From: Welwitschia mirabilis
Lineage: Eukaryota; Gnetophyta; Gnetopsida; Welwitschiales
NCBI GenBank assembly: GCA_051453625.1
Contig: JBOZIK010000001.1
Location: 252,545,971 to 252,609,970 of the forward strand
Length of the DNA stretch: 64,000 bases
Direction: 5' to 3'
Under the pieces are notes generated by a model. That model made no database searches and was not told the origin of the DNA. It saw only the letters and a program-made list of their open reading frames with translations. Within the stretch, counting starts at the first letter, position 1, and the number at the start of each line of letters is the position of its first letter. The position numbers and the translations under genes were made by a program. Of the stretch, positions 58,280 to 64,000 are shown one piece after another.

Positions 58280-59460
58280 TCTCATTTTCACATGTCCTTC
58301 ACTTGTCTCTATTTTCTTTTATTAGTTTCCTTCCTCCTTCTTGTCTCCTATCTTTAGTAAGCATCACATGCCATCCATGGATGACGATCTTCTAAAAGAT
58401 CAAGACAGAAGAAGCTAGCTAGTAGAGATCCAATATATTTTTACCTAGGAATATCAGATAAAGCTCTTTATAGCTTTATAAAAAAGTTTGAGAAGAAACA
58501 TGTCTGCCAAGAGTAACTACTTATCTTAAGATAGCTTAGAGAGCTTTGTGAATGGTAAGACTTTTAAATGAACTAGATTTATTCTATTTCTTTAAAGTTT
58601 TTAATTCAACATATACCTTTCTTACATGCATGTTTTATTCAAATGTTACTTATGATGATGATTTTAATACTCTTTTCATACTAGTTTTGGAAAAGAGAAT
58701 AAGGGTTATCATAGATCTAATGACCTCCTTCAAAATTACTTCAAAGAAGACTATGAGAAGTTATGACCCTTAGGTGACCTTATGAAAAATAAAATAGAGA
58801 TCTTTAGTGAGATATATGCTAAGTTTATTTAATGAAAAGCCATCCTTCCACTTATTTTCTCATTTCTAAGTATTAGTTTCCTCATCTTATGTTTACTTAT
58901 AATTTTTTACCTCTTGTTGGTTATTATGATAAGACGTCCAACTATTTAGCATATCTTTTGTATTTACAAGGAACTCATCACTCAATTGATGCTCATGCCA
59001 TTATTCTTAAAAATATGGTCTCTCAACTTGAGTATCCGAAAACTAGGGCTCTTTCTTATTTAGTCCTTATGGCAAATATTTGTCAATATTTTAGGGTGTA
59101 GATGGATCCTAAGCTTTAAACATTAATCCCCATGTTTTTTATTTTGCATTCCATGCTGTCTCACATGCATATCTTTTCTGGTTTTAAGAAATCTTTGAAA
59201 TCACATTCTTCTAGGTAGGCCTCTCTTGATAAGACTCTTTTCTACATAAAAGGCTTGATTCTCATATCTATCATATCAAAAAGGCTCTTATTACAGTTAT
59301 CATTGAGATCCTAAGTACTTCTGAGGAGGCTGGTAATTATTAGCACAAGGAGCTAGAAGAAGAAGAAGAGGATGACCTGCATCAAAAGAATAATATGAAA
59401 ATTAAGAAGAGTCTAGCTAATTTCTAATCTTTCTATTTCTTTTGTTTACCATTTATGTCA
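58280..59460 (+). pseudogene. Copia C: extra ORF downstream of pol, remnant
   Basis: The open stretches at 58552-58773 and 58889-59101 read on as one broken protein: LLNELDLFYFFKVFNSTY, VTYDDDFNTLF, then NYLAYLLYLQGTHHSIDAHA, IILKNMVSQLEYPKTRALSY and LVLMANICQYFRV. The pattern I-I-L-K-N-M ... L-P-Y-G-x-L-x-x-x-I-F-x-x-F-x-V resembles the plant domain usually labelled putative plant transposon protein (Transposase_32 in Pfam, from memory). It is often found beside retroelement pol genes. Its role is unknown; I see no signal peptide or membrane segment that would make it an envelope. A Glu-rich tail ends near 59420. Copia E carries a related ORF on the minus strand at the right edge. Confidence 0.7.
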
Positions 59461-59888
59461 AAAGAAGGAGAAAATATAGTATAGTTATTTTTTTTATTAT
59501 TTGTTTTTTATTTTTTTATGCTTGTTGTATGGTTGAAAAATTAAAAACTATTTCAACTTGCTTTGTAATGATCAATTGTAATTATATTTACTCTCTTTGT
59601 AATGCTTAATTATATTTACTTTTATGATCACTTATTGTTAGTTTTACTTCCTTTAAAATGGTCAATTTCCATACCTTTATTAAAAGTAATGAATATTATA
59701 TTACCTACCAAATACTTATCAAAATATCCCTTACTTTGATTATGTGAATTTTAATGTATGTAAATGATCAATAAATGTTGTATTACTTAGTAATATATAA
59801 ATTATTTATTTGAGCATATCATTAGGGGGATTTTGTACATCAAATTAATAATTTTTATGTCTAATCAAATATAGTTTGCTATCAATGT
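59461..59888 (+). other. Copia C: 3' untranslated stretch before the PPT
   Basis: AT-rich, with three T-rich runs; no motif seen. Confidence 0.6.
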
Positions 59889-59900
59889 AAAAGGGGAAGA
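59889..59900 (+). promoter_or_regulatory. Polypurine tract of copia C
   Basis: AAAAGGGGAAGA just before the LTR start TTGGTAAG. Confidence 0.9.
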
Positions 59901-59901
59901 T

Positions 59902-60973
59902 TGGTAAGTTTTCTTGCCAAATTGATGTCAAAACTAACATACTTGGTCTAGTTTAATATGTTGCAAATATTTTAGGTAAAGAAAGTTTTTGTAGGTCAAA
60001 AGTAAATCAACATTATTTCTCAAATTTATCTTGGCCCAAAAAATTGATAATATTGATAGGAGATCAAGTATATTCCAATGGGATTGACCAAGCCTAAACA
60101 TAATGTTTTCTATCAAAATCTACAAGGGGTTGACTAGACCTCATAAGGATTCAATCAAACCTAGACCAAAGTAGTCAACTGAACTCTAGATGGGGTTAAC
60201 CAAATTAGGTATATAAGGAAATCAGGTCAACTAAAAAAAGTTGAGGTTCACTGACTTTAATAATAGTAACTAATTAGGTTAACTAGATGATTCAAGGTGT
60301 TAACTGATCACAGTGGAAATGGAACTTTTTTATATTATTTTTTAGTGGTTAATCATTCATTACCTAGTATTTGAAGAAATAGATTCATTTTTCAATGTAC
60401 AAAATCTATCTTTTATATAATCTAAATGAATAAAAATCTTTCATACAAATTTTTGACCAAAAATAAAAAGAGCACCTTTATACTGTTAATAGTCATTCTT
60501 GATCAAAAACAAATCCATTGCAGTGTATGATATTGTACTTATAACTTCTTTTCAAGTAGTGCATTCCATCCCTATTATATTTTAGATCTAGTGAAGCTAG
60601 TTCATTCAAGCATATTCTCCTCATCAAAATTGAAAAGGTGGAGACTAAGCCTTAGAAGTTTTATTGTAAAGGCTAAAAATTGATTTAGACATCTAGAAAG
60701 AAATCAACAATGATCCAGATCAAGTTAGGATCAAATCTAATAGCTAAGAGTGAAGTAGAGGTATTTTTTTAAACCAGTATAAATTGTTTCATTTAGTACT
60801 CTTATTAAGTATTTCCATTTTAATTATTTACTTGTTCTTTTATTCATTTGATTTCCATTTTATAGTATCTAGTATTCATTTCAAATATATTTTTACTTTC
60901 TTGTGATTAGTTTTAAAGGATAATTTTAATTCATAAAACATATTTAACCCTCCTTTTAGGGTTTGAAGATCCT
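59902..60973 (+). repeat. 3' LTR of copia C
   Basis: 1072 bp, colinear with 44546-44797 plus 52410-53240. It ends TTGAAGATCC. The bases CTTAA at its right border resemble CTTAC before the 5' LTR (44541-44545), a possible decayed 5-bp duplication. Confidence 0.9.
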
Positions 60974-61614
60974 TAACTTGCATTATCATATATTAATATG
61001 GGATAGAAACATAGCTAGATTTCATCACGAATAAGCTATATATTATTTTTATAATTCGTTTACTTTTTGAAATTTTAATAAGTACCTTGGATACATATTA
61101 TTCATCATTTTACTTTATAACTTTATTATGTCTACTTATTTTTGATTTTGGACTATCTTATGGAATTTAACAAACAATTCTAATAAGTATTTCTATACTT
61201 CATGTGATGTACTCATATCTTTCATGTAAAATCATCTATAAATATCATATATGAATTGTTACTTTTCCTTTATGTTATTCCTTTATAATAATTTACATAA
61301 GTTATACTAATCTTAATGGTTTTAATGTTTCTTGATTTAGGACCTTTAGATGCTACTTGTTTAGTAGGTTTTCATTTTTAACTACATTAACAAAATGAAA
61401 TTGAAATATTAAATGGTTTAGTTTCATTTTTTCTTAAATATTTAAAAATAATATCTAAAATATATTTCAAGGAATTAAATTCAAAAATAGTATTTTTAGT
61501 AATGCTTAAAATAAAAGATTTATCATTTTCTTATTAATTATTTATATTAAAACTATTCATTATTTAGTTTCACAATAATTTCATAAATTAACATGATCTA
61601 TTATGTGGGGAAAG
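60974..61614. other. Unassigned AT-rich spacer between copia C and copia E
   Basis: 640 bp. It contains nothing I can name; it is the right flank of copia C. Confidence 0.55.
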
Positions 61615-62688
61615 TGAAATTCCTAGAGGGTATGTATAGGAATAATGATAAATTTTATATCTAAAAACTTATTCTTAAAGGAAATTAATCAGCTTTACAA
61701 ATGAAAACTATATCTAAGAAAAATATAAAAATATAAAAAATAATTAGCCTAGAAGATTTATAGTGGTTTGGCAACATGCCTACTCCACTCTTCAAGGAGA
61801 AACAAGATGTTGTCTTCCTTGGTTTCCTTACCACACTTGAATTAATGATTTTGCTTTTCTTATCATCAACCTCTTATATAATAGCGATGATTTTCTAGGC
61901 TTATCATCAACCTCTTACACTTAGAGTCTTTCAAATGATCAGACTCAATCATAAGAAGGAAAGAAATCACCAAATATTGGTTTGAGTTCACTTCATAGAA
62001 CCATATACACATGTGTATTCTGATAAACTTAACAAAATAGATTTTACCCCTTTTAAAGAAAAGGGATAAATGGCTGTTAGAAGAAAATCCTAAATGATGA
62101 TTTTAAGACATGATAATCTAATATTATAATAAAATTCATATTTCCAATGTGATTAAATAGGACATCAAAAGAGAATAACCATTGAAAACCACCATGCGTT
62201 CATGTAAAGAAGACTATTTTTCCAATGGTTCAAAAGAAGGGCATCCATCTTTAAGAATGGAGACATCCTCATTTCTAGGAGGATGGACATTTACCCTCAA
62301 ATTAGTATGAACATCCACAGCATTGGAAGTATGGGGATGTTTGCCATAGAAAAGAGTGAACGTTCGCACCTATCACAGATGCAAACTAAGAAAAAGCTAA
62401 ATGGAGAGAGGACGTCTGGGCTATTTGAAATGAGGATGTCTACACATGAGAACTGTCGGTCATGTTTCTTACAAGGAGAGTGAATGTCTACCCTATTTGA
62501 GTGGGGATTTCCAATCCTGCAACCTATCACAAATACATTTCACCTACAAGTAGAGAGGATGTCCACCTTGTTTTGAGTGGGGACATCCACATGTAAAAGT
62601 TAGCTTCTTAACATAACTATGATGAATGATGACCATATTATTGATTGATTCTTATGCCTGTTGGCATCATTAAAACCTTATACTTATA
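61615..62688 (-). repeat. 3' LTR of copia E (minus strand)
   Basis: On the minus strand it begins TATAAGTATAAGG right after a PPT and ends CCTCTAGGAATTTCA, the usual start and end types of SIRE-like LTRs; 1074 bp. Near 61755-61790 it carries the plus-strand word GGTTTGGCAACATGCCTAC, which I recall as a common plant LTR motif. Three GGACATCC/GGATGTCC-type words and an intact GGACGTCT (62410) lie at 62400-62600. Confidence 0.75.
62400..62595 (-). repeat. Three short degenerate repeats in the copia E LTR
   Basis: Units near 62405-62450, 62478-62515 and 62552-62592, each with a GAGxATGTC-type word, a short spacer with CTATTTGA or TTTTGAGTG, and a GGATGTC or GGACATCC word. They are related to the AGACGTCT-type palindromes of the other copia LTRs. 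The two overlapping ORFs here (62283 and 62297) are chance frames. Confidence 0.7.
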
Positions 62689-62690
62689 GT

Positions 62691-62705
62691 CTCCCCCTTT
62701 TAAAT
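62691..62705 (-). promoter_or_regulatory. Polypurine tract of copia E (minus strand)
   Basis: On the minus strand reads ATTTAAAAGGGGGAG, directly before the LTR start. It fixes the orientation of copia E. Confidence 0.85.
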
Positions 62706-63270
62706 GATGACAAATTTACTTATCTAAAGATCCTATTCAAAATAACCTCCCCTTAAGTTTGATATCCTTTTTAAAATGATATGACTAATGTATCTCATAC
62801 AGTCTTTGAATTACTCTTTCTTTTGACATTATTTATTTTGAAAGAAAATAAGTAATACACAAAAATACCCATGTAAAGCATGTAAACAAGGTAATAATAA
62901 TAAACATACATAATGGAAATAACAAATATTATATTAACCTTTAAGTAAAAGGAATGACTTACATATTTATCAGATTCGAGTACATAAGAGTAAGCTTGGA
63001 CTCATGAACATACAAACACAATAAACACAAAAACATAAAGACACAAGAGAAAAAATTAGAAGAATATGTAAGAAAGAAAGAAAGATGAAGATACATTTAG
63101 CTAGATTCCATCACATTTCCACTACCACTACTGGTCTAAGAGCTGAATGCCACCTCCAAACNNNNNNNNNNNNNNNNNNNNNNNNNNNNNNNNNNNNNNN
63201 NNNNNNNNNNNNNNNNNNNNNNNNNNNNNNNNNNNNNNNNNNNNNNNNNNNNNNNNNNNNNAATGTCACC
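62706..63270 (-). other. Copia E: stretch between PPT and downstream ORF
   Basis: No motif except a Lys-rich end of the ORF near 63262-63320 (minus-strand QLSKIKKALIGLKVTF). The 100-N gap at 63162-63261 has matching flanks (63146-63161 and 63262-63277). Confidence 0.55.
63162..63261. other. Assembly gap of 100 N
   Basis: 100 N. The 16 bases before it (AATGCCACCTCCAAAC) and after it (AATGTCACCTTTAAAC) match at 13 positions, the three differences being C/T. Confidence 0.97.
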
Positions 63271-64000
63271 TTTAAACCAATCAATAAGAGCCTTCTTTAT
63301 CTTAGACAACTGAGATGAAATCTGTTTGAGACATTTATTTATTAAAAAGGTATCCCTCGAAAACTCACTAGGTCACATGTACTTGAATCACTTAGTAAGA
63401 GAAGAAGTTAGGGCTGGAGGAGTTGTACCTTTCATAATTTTCATCCAAATAAGAGAGGCCTCATCAAATGGCTTTGGCAGTTCTAGAATTTTATCTTTAA
63501 CCTTTGGTATAGCTATCTAGTCATGACACATTTTTGTAATAAGACCTTTATATGACAATGTTGTTGAACTCATAGATGTATAGAAAGTCATGTTTTACAA
63601 AATCAATTGAGGTAAGTTAAGTTGAATTATTTGATCATAATAATACATAACATAAGCACATAGAAGAGATACTTCATCCATGTGGCCAAGCTCTGGAATG
63701 AGATTTCTAGAAATAATTCAAAAAAGTAGCTTTTATATTACCTTTAAAAATCAGATGCGAATGATAGTTTAGAATTCCTCTTGTCTTTCACACCAAATCA
63801 TTAAGTTCATTTCTAGAAACTAAATTGTCTAAAACTAAAAGTAAAAAAACATGCACATATTCTACATAGTCTAATGAAAAAATAGTAGCATCAGAAATCA
63901 TTTCAAGATCAATCATAATTTCAATACCATACATATTTAAAATAAACTAATTTTGCTCATGTTAATAGGAACCATTATAGTCAAACATATGAATCAAATT
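63271..64000 (-). pseudogene. Copia E: ORF downstream of pol, remnant (minus strand)
   Basis: Reading the minus strand from the window edge, broken frames give DYVEYVHVF, GILNYHSHLIFKGNIKATFL near 63720-63790, DQIIQLNLPQLIL near 63600-63640, and ELPKPFDEASLIWMKIMKGT followed by TPPALTSSL near 63400-63480. The L-N-L-P-x-x-I-L block is in the place of the Y-L-A-Y-L-L block of the copia C downstream ORF, and the order ORF then PPT then LTR is the same. I take it as the same type of ORF (Transposase_32-like, from memory). The forward ORFs at 63085 and 63326 are shadows. Pol of copia E would lie beyond the window. Confidence 0.5.

Noticed and set aside
62283-62530. Two overlapping ORFs on opposite strands with slightly higher GC, as a possible small host gene
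   Set aside because: They lie inside the LTR of copia E, between its ends and over its short repeats.
1-64000. CRISPR arrays, tRNA or rRNA genes, organelle insertions, host exons
   Set aside because: None seen. Primer binding sites resemble tRNA 3' ends but are not tRNA genes, and the repeats are LTRs or microsatellites without regular spacers.

Overview
The window is a block of decayed, nested LTR retrotransposons from an AT-rich land-plant nuclear genome. I see no intact protein-coding gene, no RNA gene and no recognisable host gene. Three things point to a plant: the families present (Ty3/gypsy of Athila type, Ty1/copia of SIRE/Maximus type), their primer binding sites (tRNA-Asp and initiator tRNA-Met), and heavy C-to-T/G-to-A decay typical of old methylated repeats. 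The species cannot be named. All gag, pol and ORF3 regions are full of stops and frameshifts, so the coding calls below are pseudogenes.

Plus strand, 1-22612: copia A. Its gag/protease/pre-integrase part (73-1175) is split from its integrase/RT/RNase H part (16119-18760) by a gypsy composite (1176-16118) flanked by the 5-bp duplication TTTAT. The composite has a 5' LTR, a tRNA-Asp PBS, gag and pol, an assembly gap, a second pol of the same family, a second LTR (13881-15109), a less decayed piece of another Ty3 RT/RNase H (15110-15600), a gap, and a third LTR end (15701-16118). Copia A ends with a 3' region, a polypurine tract and an LTR.

21027-39947: related copia copies arranged head to tail. 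An LTR plus PBS recurs at 21027, 25303 and 28323/30487, with large internal deletions between the first ones, giving pol-less derivatives. Copia D (PBS 30500, gag to RNase H 30512-35520, 3' LTR 38535-39947) is the most complete of these. Its 5' LTR is interrupted or chimeric.

39948-44545: AT-rich sequence I cannot assign, with a microsatellite and three gaps.

44546-60973: copia C, with both LTRs, PBS, gag, pol, an extra ORF downstream of pol, and a PPT. Its 5' LTR is split by a minus-strand, pol-less gypsy derivative, B (44798-52409), of the same family as the composite above. At 61615-64000 a minus-strand copia E begins, with its 3' LTR, PPT and the downstream ORF.

The main observations are: two nested insertions resolved from in-window comparisons; arrays of degraded AGACGTCT palindromes in the copia LTRs; repeated hairpin-like motifs in the gypsy LTR and leader; tandem duplications around gag zinc knuckles in two copia elements; and three gaps whose flanks repeat each other, which look like unmerged contig ends.
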